A stretch of 64,000 bases of DNA from Anas platyrhynchos (Eukaryota; Chordata; Aves; Anseriformes; Anatidae). Position 1 is the first letter of the stretch; the number at the start of each line of letters is the position of its first letter. Position numbers and translations under genes: made by a program. The notes beneath the pieces are model-generated. The model saw nothing but the letters and a program-made list of their open reading frames with translations. It did no database searches and was not told the origin of the DNA. Where the stretch lies: positions 1,897,501-1,961,500 of the forward strand of contig NC_092616.1 of assembly GCF_047663525.1 (NCBI RefSeq), written 5' to 3'. Positions 1 to 15,000 of the stretch are shown here, one piece after another.

Positions 1-3000
1 TCAGCGCTGGAACCTCAGCGATGTGACATCAGCGTGGGAACGTCAGTACTGTGACCTCAGCACTGTGACCTCAGCACTCTGACCTGAGCGATGTGACCTC
101 AGCGAGGGAACCTCAGCACTGTGACCTGAGCACAGTGACCTCAGCGTGGGAACCTCAGCACTGTGACCTCAGCACTGTGACCTCAGCGTGGGGACCTCAG
201 CGTGGGATCCTCAGCACTGTGACCTCAGCACTGTGACCTCGGCGTGGGAACCTCAGCACTGTGACCTCAGCACTGTGACCTCAGCGTGGGAACCTCAGCA
301 CTGTGACCTCAGCACTGTGACCTCAGCGTGGGGACCTCAGCGTGGGATCCTCAGCACTGTGACCTCAGCGAGGGAACCTCAGCACTGTGACCTCAACGCG
401 GGAACCTCAGCACTGTGACCTCAGCACTGTGACCTCAGCGTGGGAACCTCAGCACTGTGACCTCAGCACTGTGACCTCGGCGTGGGAACCTCAGCACTGT
501 GACCTCAGCACTGTGACCTCAGCACTGTGACCTCGGCGTGGGAACCTCAGCACTGTGACCTCAGCACCATGACCTCAGCACTGTGACCTCAGCGTGGGAA
601 CCTCAGCACTGTGACCTCAGCACTGTGACCTCAGCGTGGGGACCTCAGCACTGTGACCTCAGCGTCGGAACCTCAGCACTGTGACCTCAGCGATGTCACC
701 TCAGCGTGGGAACCTCAGCACTGTGACCTAAGCACTGTGACATCAGCACTGTGACCTCAGCGTGGGAACCTCAGCACTGTGACCTCAGAACTGTGACCTC
801 AGCGTGGGAACCTCAGCACTGTGACCTCAGCACTGTGACCTGAGCACTGTGACCTCAGCGTGGGAACCTCAGCACTCTGACCTGAGCGATGTGACCTCAG
901 CGAGGGAACCTCAGCACTCTGACCTGAGCGATGTGACCTCAGCGAGGGAACCTCAGCACTGTGACCTGAGCACTGTGACCTCAGCGTGGGAACCTAACCA
1001 CTGTGACCTCAGCACTGTGACCTGAACGATGTGACCTCAGCGTGGGAACCTCAGCACTGTGACCTCAGCACTGTGACCTCAGCACTGTGACCTCAACGTG
1101 GGAACCTCAGCACTGTGACCTCAGCACTGTGACCTCAGAACTGTGACCTCAGCGTCGGAACCTCAGCACTGTGACCTCAGCGTGGGAACGTCAGCGTGGG
1201 AACCTCAGCACTGTGACCTCAGCACTGGAAGTTCAGCGTGGGAACCTCAGCATTGTGACCTCAGCATGGCAATCTCAGCACTGTGACTTCAGCATCGTGA
1301 CCTCAGCACTGTGACCTCAGCGTGGGAACCTCAGCACTGTGACTTCAGCACTGTGACGTCAGCGTAGGAACCTCAGCGATGTGACCCCAGCGCGGGAACC
1401 TCAGCGTGGGAACCTCAGCACTGTGACTTCAGCACTGTGACCTCAGCACTCTGACCTCAGCACTGTGACGTCACCGTGGGAACCTCAGCACTGTGACCTG
1501 AGCACTGTGACCTCAGCGTCGGAACCTAAGCACTGTGACCTCAGCGCGGTAACCTCAGCACTGTGACTTCAGCGCGGGAACTTCTGCGATGTGACCTCAG
1601 CACTGTGACCTCAGCACTGTGACCTCAGCGTGGGAACCTCAGCACTCTGACCTCAGCACTGTGACCTCAGCACTGTGACATCAGCACTGTGACCTCAGCG
1701 TGGGAAATTCAGCGTGGGACCCTCAGCATTGTGACCTCAGCGACGGAACCTCAGCACTGTGACCTCAGCACTGTGACCTCAGCGTGGGGACCTTAGCATG
1801 GGGACATCAGCACTGTGACCTCAGCGTGAGGACCTCAGCGCGGGAATCTCAGCACTGTGACCTCAGCGTCGGAACCTCTGCGATGTGACCTCAGCACTGT
1901 GACCTCAGCGCGGGAACCTCAGCACTGTGACCTCAGCGCGGGAACCTCAGCACTGTGACCTCAGCACTGTGACCTCAGCGCGGGAACCTCAGCACTGTGA
2001 CCTCAGCACTGTGACATCAGCACTGTGATCTCAGCGTGGGAACCTCAGCGATGTGACCTCAGTGTGGGAACCTCAGCGATGTGACCTCAGCGCGGGAACC
2101 TCAGCGATGTGACCTCAGCACGAGAACCTCAGCGCAGGAACCGCAAGGATGTGACCTCAGCGCGGGAACCTCAGCGATGTGACCTCAGCGCTGCACACTC
2201 AGTGATGTGACCAAAGTGTGGGAACCTCAGCGCGGGAACGTCAGCTCTGTGACCTCAGCGCGGGGACCTAAACAATGTGATGTCAGCACGGGAACCTGAG
2301 CGATGTGACCTCAGCAATGTGACCTCAGCACTGTGACCTCAGCGTGGGAACCTCAGCACTGTGACCTCAGACCGGGAACCTCAGCGATGTGACCACAGCG
2401 CGGGAAGCTCAGCGTGGGAACCTCAGCACTGTGACCTCAGCACTGTGACCTCACCGTGGGAAGCTCAGCACTGTGACCTCAGTGTGGGAACCTCAGCACT
2501 GTGACTTCTGCACTGTGACCTCAGCGTCGGAACCTCAGCACTGTGACCTCAGCACTGTGACCTGAGCACTGTGACCTCAGCGTGGGAACCTCAGCACTGT
2601 GACCTAAGCACTGTGACATCAACAATGTGACCTCAGCGTGGGAACCTCAGCACTGTGACCTCAGCACTGTGACCTCAGCACTGTGACCTCAGCGCGGGAA
2701 CCTCAGCGATGTGACCTCAGCGTGGGAACCTCAGCACTGTGACCTCAGCGTGGAAACCTCAGCACTGTGACCTCAGCGCGGGAACATCAGCGATGTGAAG
2801 TCAGCGTGGGAACCTCAGCACTGTGACCTCAGCACTGTGACCTCAGCACTGTGACCTCAGCGTGGGAACCTCAGTACTGTGACCTCAGCACTGTGACCTC
2901 AGCACTCTGACCTGAGCGATGTGACCTCAGCGAGGGAACCTCAGCACTGTGACCTGAGCACAGTGACCTCAGCGTGGGAACCTCAGCACTGTGACCTCAG

Positions 3001-6000
3001 CGTGGAAACCTCAGCACTGTGACCTCAGCACTGTGACCTCAGCGTGGGGACCTCAGCGTGGGATCCTCAGCACTGTGACCTCAGCACTGTGACCTCGGCG
3101 TGGGAACCTCAGCACTGTGACCTCAGCTATGTGAACTCAGCACTGTGACCTCAGCGCGGGAACCTCAGCACTGTGACCTCAGCACTGTGACCTCAGCACT
3201 GTGACCTCGGCGTGGGAACCTCAGCACTGTGACCTCAGCACTGTGACCTCAGCACTGTGACCTCGGCGTGGGAACCTCAGCACTGTGACCTCAGCACCAT
3301 GACCTCAGCACTGTGACCTCAGCGTGGGAACCTCAGCACTGTGACCTCAGCACTGTGACCTCAGCGTGGGGACCACAGGACTGTGACCTCAGCGTCGGAA
3401 CCTCAGCACTGTGACCTCAGCGATGTCACCTCAGCGTGGGAACCTCAGCACTGTGACCTAAGCACTGTGAAAACAGCAATGTGACCTCAGCGTGGGAACC
3501 TCAGCACTGTGACCTCAGAACTGTGACCTCAGCGTGGGAACCTCAGCACTGTGACCTCAGCACTGTGACCTGAGCACTGTGACCTCAGCGCGGGAACATC
3601 AGCGATGTGAAGTCAGCGTGGGAACCTCAGCACTGTGACCTCAGCACTGTGACCTCAGCACTGTGAACTCAGCGTGGGAACCTCAGCACTGTGACCTCAG
3701 CACTGTGACCTCAGCACTGTGACCTCAGCGTGGGGACCTCAGCACTGTGACCTCAGCACCATGACCTCAGCACTGTGACTTCAGCGATGTCACCTCAGCA
3801 CTGTGACCTCAGCGCGGGAACCTAAGCACTGTGACCTCAGCACCATGACCTCAGCACTGTGACCTCAGCGCTGGAACCTCAGCGATGTGACATCAGCGTG
3901 GGAACCTCAGTACTGTGACCTCAGCACTGTGACCTCAGCACTCTGACCTGAGCGATGTGACCTCAGCGAGGGAACCTCAGCACTGTGACCTCAGCACTGT
4001 GACCTCAGCGTGGGGACCTCAGCGTGGGATCCTCAGCACTGTGACCTCAGCACTGTGACCTCGGCGTGGGAACCTCAGCACTGTGACCTGAGCACAGTGA
4101 CCTCAGCGTGGGAACCTCAGCACTGTGACCTCAGCGTGGAAACCTCAGCACTGTGACCTCAGCACTGTGACCTCAGCGTGGGGACCTCAGCGTGGGATCC
4201 TCAGCACTGTGACCTCAGCACTGTGACCTCAGCGTGGGAACCTCAGCACTGTGACCTCAGCACTGTGACCTCAGCGTGGGGACCTCAGCGTGGGATCCTC
4301 AGCACTGTGACCTCAGCACTGTGACCTCAGCACTGTGACCTCAGCTATGTGACCTCAGCGCGGGAACATCAGCGATGTGAAGTCAGCGTGGGAACCTCAG
4401 CACTGTGACCTCAGCACTGTGACCTCGGCGTGGGAACCTCAGCACTGTGACCTCAGCACTGTGACCTCAGCACTGTGACCTCAGCGCGGGAACCTCAGCA
4501 CTGTGACCTCAGCACTGTGACCTCAGCACTGTGACCTCGGCGTGGGAACCTCAGCACTGTGACCTCAGCACCATGACCTCAGCACTGTGACCTCAGCGTG
4601 GGAACCTCAGCACTGTGACCTCAGCACTGTGACCTCAGCACTGTGACCTCAGAGTGGGGACCTCAGCGTAGGGACCTCAGCACTGTGACCTCAGCACTGT
4701 GACCTCAGCGTGGGGACCACAGGACTGTGACCTCAGCGTCGGAACCTCAGCACTGTGACCTGAGCACTGTGACCTCAGCGTGGGAACCTCAGCACTGTGA
4801 CCTCAGCACTGTGACCTCAGCACTGTGACCTCAACGTGGGAACCTCAGCACTGTGACCTCAGCACTGTGACCTCAGCGTGGGAACCTCAGCACTGTGACC
4901 TCAGCACTGTGACCTCAGCACTGTGACCACAGCACTGTGACCTCAGCACTGTGACCTCAGCGTGGGAACCTCAGCACTGTGACCTCAGCGTGGGAACCTC
5001 AGCACTGTGACCTCAGCACTGTGACCTCAGCGTGGGGACCTCAGCACTGTGACCTCAGCGTGGGGACCTAAGCGTGGGGACCTCAGCACTGTGACCTCAG
5101 CACTGTGACCTCAGCGTGGGAACCTCAGCATTGTGACCTCAGCGAGGGAACCTCAGCACTGTGACCTCAGCACTGTGACCTCAGCGTGGGAACCTCAGCA
5201 CTGTGATCTCAGCGTGGGGACCTCAGCACTGTGACCTCAGCACTGTGACCTCAGCACTGTGACCTGAGCGTGGGGACCTCAGCACTGTGACCTCAACACT
5301 GTGACCTCAGCACTGTGACCTCAGCACTGGAACTTCAGCGTGGGAACCTCAGCACTGTGACCTCAGCGTGGGGACCTCAGCACTGTGACCTCAGCGCGGG
5401 AACCTCAGCGTGGGAACCTCAGCACTGTGACCTCAGCACTGTGACCTCAGCACTGTGACCTCAGCGAGGGAACCTCAGCACTGTGACCTCACACTGTGAC
5501 CTCAGCACTGTGACCTCAGCTTGGGGACCTCAGCGTGGGAACCTCAGCACTGTGACCTCAGCACTGTGACCTCAGCACTGTGACATGAGCGTGGGAACCT
5601 CTGCACTCTGACCTCAGCGTGGGAACCTCAGCACTGTGACCTCAGCGTGGCGACCTCAGCACTGTGACCTCAGCACTGTGACCTCAGCACTGTGACCTCA
5701 GCACTGTGACATTAGCGTGGGGACCTCAGCGTGGGAACCTCAGCACTGTCACCTTAGCGAGGGAACCTCAGCACTGTGATTTCAGCGTGGGGACCTCAGC
5801 GTGGGGACCTCAGCGTGGGGACCTCAGCACTGTGACCTCAGCACTGTGACCTGAGCGTGGGAACCTCAGCACTGTGACCTCACACTGTGACCTCAGCACT
5901 GTGACCTCAGCGTGGGAACCTCAGCACTGTGACCTCAGCACTGTGACCTCACACTGTGACCTCAGCACTGTGACCTCAGCGTGGGGACCTCAGCACTGTG

Positions 6001-9000
6001 ACCTCAGCACTGTGACCTCAGCGTGGGAACCTCAGCACTGTGATCTCAGCGAGGGAACCTCAGCACTGTGATCTCAGCGTGGGGACCTCAGCGTGGGGAC
6101 CTCAGCACTGTGACCTCAACACTGTGACCTCAGCACTGTGACCTCAGCACTGGAACTTCAGCGTGGGAACCTCTGCACTCTGACCTCAGCGTGGGAACCT
6201 CAGCACTGTGACCTCAGCGTGGGAACCTCAGCACTGTGACCTCAGCGTGGGGACCTCAGCGATGTCACCTAAGCGATGTGACCCCAGCGCGGGCACCTCA
6301 GCGATGTCACCTAAGCTCGGGAATCTCAGCACGGGAACCTCAGCGCTGTGACCTCAGCACTGTGACCTCAGCGATGTGACCTCAGCACTGTGACCTCAGC
6401 GTGGGAACCTGAGCACTGTGACCTCAGCACGGGAACCTAAACAATGTGACCTCAGCGCGGGAACCTCAGAGTGGGAACCGCAGCAGTGTCACGTCAACGT
6501 GGGAACCTCAGCGTAGGAACCTCAACAGTGTGATCTCACAGCGGGAACCTCAGCAACGTGACCTCAGCACTGTGACCTCAGCACTGTGACCTCAGCGTGG
6601 GGACCTCAGCTCTGTGACCTCAGCACTGTGACCTCAGCGTGGGAACCTCAGCACTGTGACCTCAGCACTGTGACCTCAGCACTGTGACCTGAGCGAGGGA
6701 ACCTCAGCACTGTGACCTCAACACTGTGACCTCAGCACTGGAACTTCAGCGTGGGAACCTCAGCACTGTGACCTCAGCGCGGGAACCTCAGCTCTGTGAC
6801 CTCAGCACTGTGAACTCAGCGTGGGGACCTCAGCGTGGGAACCTCAGCACTGTGACCTCAGCACTGTGACCTCAGCACTGTGACCTCAGCGTGGGAACCT
6901 CAGCACTGTGACCTCAGCACTGTGACCTCAGCACTGTGACATGAGCGTGGGAACCTCAGCACTGTGACCTCAGCACTGTGACCTCAGCACTGTGACCTCA
7001 GCGTGGGAACCTCAGCACTGTGACCTCAGCACTGTGACCTCAGCGTGGGAACTTCAGCGTGGGAACCTCAGCGATGTGAAGTCAGCGTGGGAACCTCAGC
7101 ACTGTGACCTCAGCACTGTGACCTCAGCGTGGGAACCTCAGCGAGGGAACCTCAGCACTGTGACCTCAGCACTGTGACCTCAGCACTGTGACCTGAGCGT
7201 GGGAACCTCAGCACTGTGACCTCAGCACTGTGACCTCAACACTGTGACCTCAGCACTGTGACCTCAGCGTTGTGACCTCAGCGCGGGAACCTCAGCGTTG
7301 TGACCTCAGCGTGGGAACCTCAGCGTTGTGACCTCAGCGCGGGAACCTCAGCAGTGTGACCTCAGCGCGGGAACCTCTGCGTAGGAACCTCAACAGTGTG
7401 ACCTCAGCGCGGGAATCTCAGCGATGTGACCACATCGCTGTGAGCTCAGCCCGGGAACCTCAGCGTTGTGATATCGGAGCGGGAACCTCAGTGCAGGAAC
7501 ATCAGCGATGTGATATCAGCGCGGGAACCTCAGTGCAGGAATCTTAGCGAAGTGACCTCAGCGCGGGAACCTCAGCGCGGGAACCTCAGCGATGTGACCT
7601 CAGCGTGGGAACCTCAGCGCGGGAACCTCAACAGTGTGACCTCACAGCGGGAACCTCAGCGATGTGACCTCAGCGATGTGACCTCATCGGGGGAACTTCA
7701 GTGACGTGACCAAAGCGTGGGAACCTCAGCGATGTGACCTCAGCACGGGAACCTCAGCGGAGAAACCTCAGCTATGTGACCTCAGCTATGTGACCTCAGC
7801 GAGGGAAACTCAGTTATGTGACCTCAGCGCGGGAACCTCAGCAGTGTGACCTAAGCGCGGGAACCTCAGCGTGGGAACCTCAGCAGTGTCCCATCAGCGC
7901 GGGAACCTCAGCGTAGGAACCTCAACAGCGTTACCTCACAGAGGGAACCTCAGCGATGTGACCTCAGCGCGGGAACCTCAGCGACGTGACCAAAGCGTGG
8001 GAACCTCTGCGCGGGAACCTCAGCTCTGTTACCTCAGCGCGGGAACCTAAACAATGTGACCTCACAGCGGGAACCTCAGCGATGTCACCTAAGCTCGGGA
8101 ACCTCAGCACGGGAACCTCAGCGCTGTGACCTCAGCGCGGGAACCTCAGCGTGGGAACCTTAGCGTGGGGACCTCAGCGTGGGAACCTCAGCACTGTGAC
8201 CTTAGCGAGGGAACCTCAGCACTGTGATTTCAGCGTGGGGACCTCAGCGTGGGGACCTCAGCGTGGGGACCTCAGCACTGTGACCTCAGCACTGTGACCT
8301 GAGCGTGGGAACCTCAGCACTGTGACCTCACACTGTGACCTCAGCACTGTGACCTCAGCGTGGGAACCTCAGCACTGTGACCTCACACTGTGACCTCAGC
8401 ACTGTGACCTCAGCGTGGGAACCTCAGCACTGTGACCTCAGCACTGTGACCTCAGCACTGTGACCTCAACACTGTGACCTCAGCACTGTGACCTCAGCAC
8501 TGTGACCTCAGCGTTGGGACCTCAGCACTGTGACCTCAACACTGTGACCTCAGCACTGTGACCTCAGCACTGTGACCTCAGCGTGGGAACCTCAGCACTG
8601 TGACCTCAGCACTGTGACCTCAGCACTGTGACCTCAGCGTGGGAACCTCAGCACTGTGACCTCAGCGTGGGAACTTCAGCGTGGGAACCTCAGCATTGTG
8701 ACCTCAGCGTGGGAACCTCAGCACTGTGACCTCAGCACTGTGACATCAGCGTGGGAACCTCAGTGTGGGAACCTCAGCACTGTGACCTCAGCACTGTGAC
8801 CTCAGCGAGGGAACCTCAGCGAGGGAACCTCAGCACTGTGACCTCAGCACTGTGACCTCAGCACTGTGACCTGAGCGTGGGGACCTCAGCACTGTGACCT
8901 CAACACTGTGACCTCAGCACTGTGACCTCAGCACTGTGACCTCAACACTGTGACCTCAGCACTGTGACCTCAGCACTGTGACCTCAGCGTGGGGACCTCA

Positions 9001-12000
9001 GCACTGTGACCTCAACACTGTGACCTCAGCACTGTGACCTCAGCACTGGAACTTCAGCGTGGGAACCTCAGCACTGTGACCTCAGCGTGGGGACCTCAGC
9101 ACTGTGACCTCAGCGCGGGAACCTCAGCACTGTGACCTCAGTGTGGGAACCTCAGCACTGTGACCTCAGCGCGGGAACCTCAGCACTGTGACCTCAGCGC
9201 GGGAACCTCAGCTCTGTGACCTCAGTGTGGGAACCTCAGCGCGGGAACCTCAGCGATGTCACCTAAGCGATGTGACCCCAGCGCGGGCACCTCAGCGCGG
9301 GAACCTCAGCGATGTCACCTAAGCTCGGGAACCTCAGCGTGGGAACCTCAGCGTTGTGACCTCAGCGCGGGAACCTCAGCGTTGTGACCTCAGCGCGGGA
9401 ACCTCAGCGTTGTGACCAAAGCGCGGGAACCTCAGCGTTGTGACCTCAGCGCGGGAACCTCAGCAGTGTGACCTCAGCGCGGGAATCTCAGCGATGTGAC
9501 CACAGCGCTGTGAGCTCAGCCCGGGAACCTCAGCGTTGTGATATCGGAGCGGGAACCTCAGTGCGGGAACATCAGCGATGTGATATCAGCGCGGGAACCT
9601 CAGTGCAGGAATCTTAGCGAAGTGACCTCAGCGCGGGAACCTCAGCGCGGGAACCTCAGCGATGTCAACTAAATGATGGGACACCAGCGCGGGAACCTCA
9701 GCGATGTGACCTCAGCGTGGGAACCTCAGCGCGGGAACCTCAGCTCTGTGACCTCAGCGCGGGAACCTAAACAATGTGACCTCAGCGCGGGAACCTCAGC
9801 GTGGGAACCTCAGCAGTGTCACATCAGCGCGGGAACCTCAGCGTAGGAACCTCAACAGTGTGACCTCACAGCGGGAACCTCAGCGATGTGACCTCAGCGA
9901 TGTGACCTCATCGGGGGAACTTCAGTGACGTGACGAAAGCGTGGGAACCTCAGCGATGTGACCTCAGCACGGGAACCTCAGCTATGTGACCTCAGCGATG
10001 TGACCTCAGCGCGGGAACCTCAGCGACGTGACCAAAGCGTGGGAACCTCTGCGCGGGAACCTCAGCTCTGTTACCTCAGCGCGGGAACCTAAACAATGTG
10101 ACCTCACAGCGGGAACCTCAGCACGGGAACCTCAGCCTTGTAACCTCAGCGCGCGAACCTCAGCCTTGTGACCTCAGCGCGGGAAGCTCAGCGCTGTGAC
10201 CTCATCGCGGGAACCTGACTGAATTTAAGAAGAGAGTGGACTGTGCACTTAGTCACATAGTCTGAACTTGGGTAGAGCTGTGCGGTGTCAAGAGTTGGAC
10301 TTGATGATCCTTAAGGGTCCCTTCCAACTCAGGATATTCTATGATTCTATGATTATATGTGACCTCAGCGCGGGAACCTCAGCGACGTTACCAAAGCGTG
10401 GTAACCTCAGCGCGGGCACCTCAGCTCTGTGACCTCAGCGCGGGAACCTCAGCAGTGTGACCTCAGCAAGGGAACCTCAGCGTGGGAACCTCAGCAATGT
10501 CACATGAGTGCGGGAACCTCAGCACGGGAACCTCAGTGATGTGAGCTCAGTGCGGGAACCTCAGCAATGTGACCTCAGCGCGGGAACCTCAGCGTTGTGA
10601 CCTCAGCGTGGGAACCTCAGCGTTGTGACCTCAGCGCGGGAACCTCAGCAGTGTGACCTCAACGCTGGAACCTCAGCGATGTGACCTCAGCGCGGGAACC
10701 TCAGAGCGGGAACCTCAGCTCTGTCACCTCAGCGCGGGAACCTAAACAATGTGACCAAAGCGTGGGAACCTCAGCGTGGGAACCTCAGCACGGGAACCTC
10801 AGCGATGTGACCTCAGCGCGGGAACCTCAGCGTGGGAAAATCATTAATGTGTGTTCAGCGCGGGAACCAAAACAATGTGACCTCAGCGCGGGAACCTCAG
10901 CGTGGGAACCTCAGCAGTGTAACATCACCACGGGAACCTCAGCGTAGGAACCTCAACAGCGTTACCTCACAGCGGGAACCTCAGCGATGTGACCTCAGCG
11001 ATGTGACGACAGCGCGGAAACCTCAGCGATGTGACTGCAGCGCGGGAACCTCAGCACGGGAACCTCAGTGATGTGAGCTCAGCGCGGGAACCTCAGCGTT
11101 GTGATATCAGCGCAGGAACCTCAGCGCCGGAACATCAGCGATGTGATATCAGCGCGGGAACCTCAGCGCGGGAACATCAGCGCTGTGACCTCAGCGCGGG
11201 AACCTCTGCGATGTCACCTAAGCGATGGGACCCCAGCGCGGGCACCTCAGCGCGGGCACCTCAGCAGTGTGACCTCAGCAAGGGAACCTCAGCGTGGGAA
11301 CCTCAGCAATGTCACATGAGCACGGGAACCTCAGCACGGGAGCCTCAGTGATGTGAGCTCAGCGCGGGAACCTCAGCGTTGTGACCTCAGCGTGGGAACC
11401 TCAGCGTTGTGACCTCAGCGCAGGAACCTCAGCGATGTGACCTCAGCGCGGGAACCTCAGCAGTGTGACCTCAGCGCGGGAACCTCAGCGATGTGACCTC
11501 AGCGCGGGAACCTCAGCAGTGTGACCTCAGCGCGGGAACCTCAGCAGTGTGACCTCAGCGCGGGAACCTCAGCACTGTGACCTCAACGCTGGAACCTCAG
11601 CGATGTGACCTCAGCGCGGGAACATCAGAGCGGGAACCTCAGCTCTGTCACCTCAGCGCGGGAACCTAAACAATGTGACCAAAGCGTGGGAACCTCAGCG
11701 CGGGAACCTCAGCTCTGTGACCTCAGCGCGGGAACCTAAACAATGTGACCTCAGCGCGGGAACCTCAGAGTGGGAACCTCAGCGATGTGACCTCAGCTAT
11801 GTGATCTCAGCGCAGGATCCTCAGCGATGTGACCCCAGCGTGGGCACCTCAGCACGGGAACCTCAGCTCTGTGACCTCAGCGTGGGAACCTCAGCGTGGG
11901 AACCTCAGCAGTGTGACCTCAGCGCGGGAACATCAGCGTGGGAACCTCAGCAGTGTAACATCACCGCGGGAACCTCAGCGTAGGAACCTCAATAGTGTGA

Positions 12001-15000
12001 CCTCACAGCGGGAACCTCAGCGATGTGACCTCAGCGATGTGACGACAGCGCGGAAACCTCAGCGATGTGACCGCAGCGCGGGAACCTCAGCATGGGAACC
12101 TCAGCAGTGTGACCTCAGCGCGGGAACATCAGCGTGGGAACCTCAGCAGTGTAACATCACCGCGGGAACCTCAGCGTAGGAACCTCAATAGTGTGACCTC
12201 ACAGCGGGAACCTCAGCGATGTGACCTCAGCGATGTGACGACAGCGCGGAAAACTCAGCGATGTGACCGCAGCGCGGGAACCTCAGCACGGGAACCTCAG
12301 TGATGTGAGCTCAGCGCGGGAACCTCAGCGTTGTGATATCAGCGCAGGAACCTCAGCGCCGGAACATCAGCGATGTGATATCAGCGCGGGAACCTCAGCG
12401 CGGGAACATCAGCGCTGTGACCTCAGCGCGGGAACCTCTGCGATGTCACCTAAGCGATGGGACCCCAGCGCGGGCACCTCAGCGCGGGAACCTCAGCGAT
12501 GTGACCTCAGCGCGGGAACCTCAGCGTTGTGACCTCAGCGTGGGAACCTCAGCGTTGTGACCTCAGCGCAGGAACCTCAGCGTTGTGACCTAAGTGCGGG
12601 AACCTCAGCAGTGTGACCTCAGCGCGGGAACCTCAGCGATGTGACCTCAGCGCGGGAACCTCAGCAGTGTGACCTCAGCGCGGGAACCTCAGCGTGGGAA
12701 CCTCAGCAGTGTGACCTCAGCGTGGGAACCTCAGCAGTGTGACCTCAGCGCGGGAACCTCAGCGTGGGAACCTCAGCAGTGTGACCTCAGCGTGGGAACC
12801 TCAGCCTGGGAACCTCAGAACTTTGACTTTAGCACTGTGACCTCAGCGTGGGAACCTCGACGTGGGAACCTCAGAACTTTGACCTAACACTGAGACTTCA
12901 GGGTGGGGTCCTCAGCACTGTGACCTCAGCGTGGGGACCTCAGCGTGGGAACCTCAGCACTGTGACCTCAGCGTGGGAACCTCAGCACTGTGACCTCAGC
13001 ACTGTGACCTGAGCGTGGGAACCTCAGCACTGTGACCTCAGCAATGTGACCTCAGCACTGTGACCTCAGCGTGGGAACCTCAGAGTGGGAACCTCAGCAT
13101 GGGAACCTCAGAACTTTGACCACAGCACTGTGACCTCAGCGTGGGAACATCAGCGTGGGGACCTCAGCACTGTGACCTCAGCACTTTGACCTCAGCATTT
13201 TGACCTCAGCGTGGGGACCTCAGTGTATGGACCTCCGCACTGTGACCTCAGTACTGTGACCTCAGCGTGGGAAGCTCAGCACTGTGACTTCAGCGCTGTG
13301 ACCTCAGCACTGTGACCTCAGCACTGTGACCTCAGCGTGGGAACCTCAGCACTGTGACTTCAGCACTGTGACCTCAGCGTGGGAACCTCAGCACTGTGAC
13401 CCCAGCACTGTGACCTCAGCACTGTGACCTCAGCAATGTGACCTCAGCGTGCGAACCTCAGCGATGTGACTTCAGCGCGGGAACCTCAGCGCGGGAACTT
13501 CAGTGATGTGACTTCACCGTGGGAACCTCAGCGATGTGACCTCAGCGCGGGAACCTCAGCGATGTGACCTCAGCGCGGGCACCTCAGCACGGGAACCTCA
13601 GCGATGTGATATCAGCGCGGGAACCTCAGCGAAGGAATCACAGCAATGTGACCTCAGCGGGGGAACCTCAGCGATGTGACCTCAGCGCGGGGACCTCAGC
13701 GGGGGAACCTCAGCGATGGGACCTCAGCGCGGGAACCTCAGCACTGTGACCAAAGCGTGGGAACTTCAGCGTGGGAACCTCAGCAGTGTCACGTCAGCGC
13801 GGGAAACTCAGCGATGTCACCTAAGCGATGTGACCTCAGCGCGGGAACCTCAGCGATGTGACCTCAGCGTGGGAACCTCAGCACTGTGACCTCAGAACTG
13901 TGACCTCAGCACTGTGACCTCACCGTGGGGACCTCAGCGTGGGGACCTCAGCACTGTGACCTCAGCACTGTGACCTCAGCACTGTGACCTCTGCGAGGGA
14001 ACCTCAGCACTGTGACCTCAGCGTGGGGACCTCAGCACTGTGACCTCAGCAATGTGACCTCAGCGTGGGAACCTCAGCACTGTTACCTCAGCACTGTGAC
14101 CTCAGCACTGTGACCTCAGCACTGTGACCTCAGCACTGTGACCTCAGCGTGGGAACCTCAGCACTGTTACCTCAGCACTGTGACCTCAGCACTGTGACCT
14201 CAGCACTGTGACCTCAGCGTGGGAACCTCAGCACTGTGACCTCAGCACTGTGACCTCAGCGTGGCAACCTCAGCACTGTGACCTCAGCACTGTGACCTCA
14301 GCGTGAGAACCTCAGCACTGTGACGTCAGCGCGGGAACCTCAGCACTGTGACCTCAGCACTGTGACCTCAGCGTGAGAACCTCAGCACTGTGACCTCAGC
14401 ACTGTGACCTCAACACTGTGACCTCAGCACTGTGACCTCAGCGCTGGAACCTCAGCACTGTGACCTCAGCGATGTGACCTCAGCGTGGGAACCTCAGCCT
14501 GGGAACCTCAGCACTGTGACCTCAGCACTGTGACCTGAGCGTGGGAACCTCAGCACTGTGACCTCAGCACTGTGACCTGAGCGTGGGAACCTCAGCACTG
14601 TGACCTCAGCGTGGGAACCTCAGCACTGTGACCTCAGCACTGTGACCTCAGCGTGAGAACCTCAGCACTGTGACCTCAGCGTGGGAACCTCAGCACTGTG
14701 ACCTCAGCACTGTGAGCTCAGCGCTGGAACCTCAGCACTGTGACCTCAGCAATGTGACCTCAGCACTGTGACGTCATCACTGTGACCTAAGTACTGTGAC
14801 CTCAGCGTGGGAACCTCAGCGTGGGAACCTCAGCACTGTGACCTCAGCGTGGGGACCTCAGCACTGTGACCTCAGCACTTTGACCTCAGCGTGGGGACCT
14901 CAGCACTGTGACCTCAGCACTGTGACCTCAGCACTGTGACCTCTGCATGGGAACCTCAGCACTGTGACCTAAGCACTGTGACCTCAGCGATGTGACTTCA

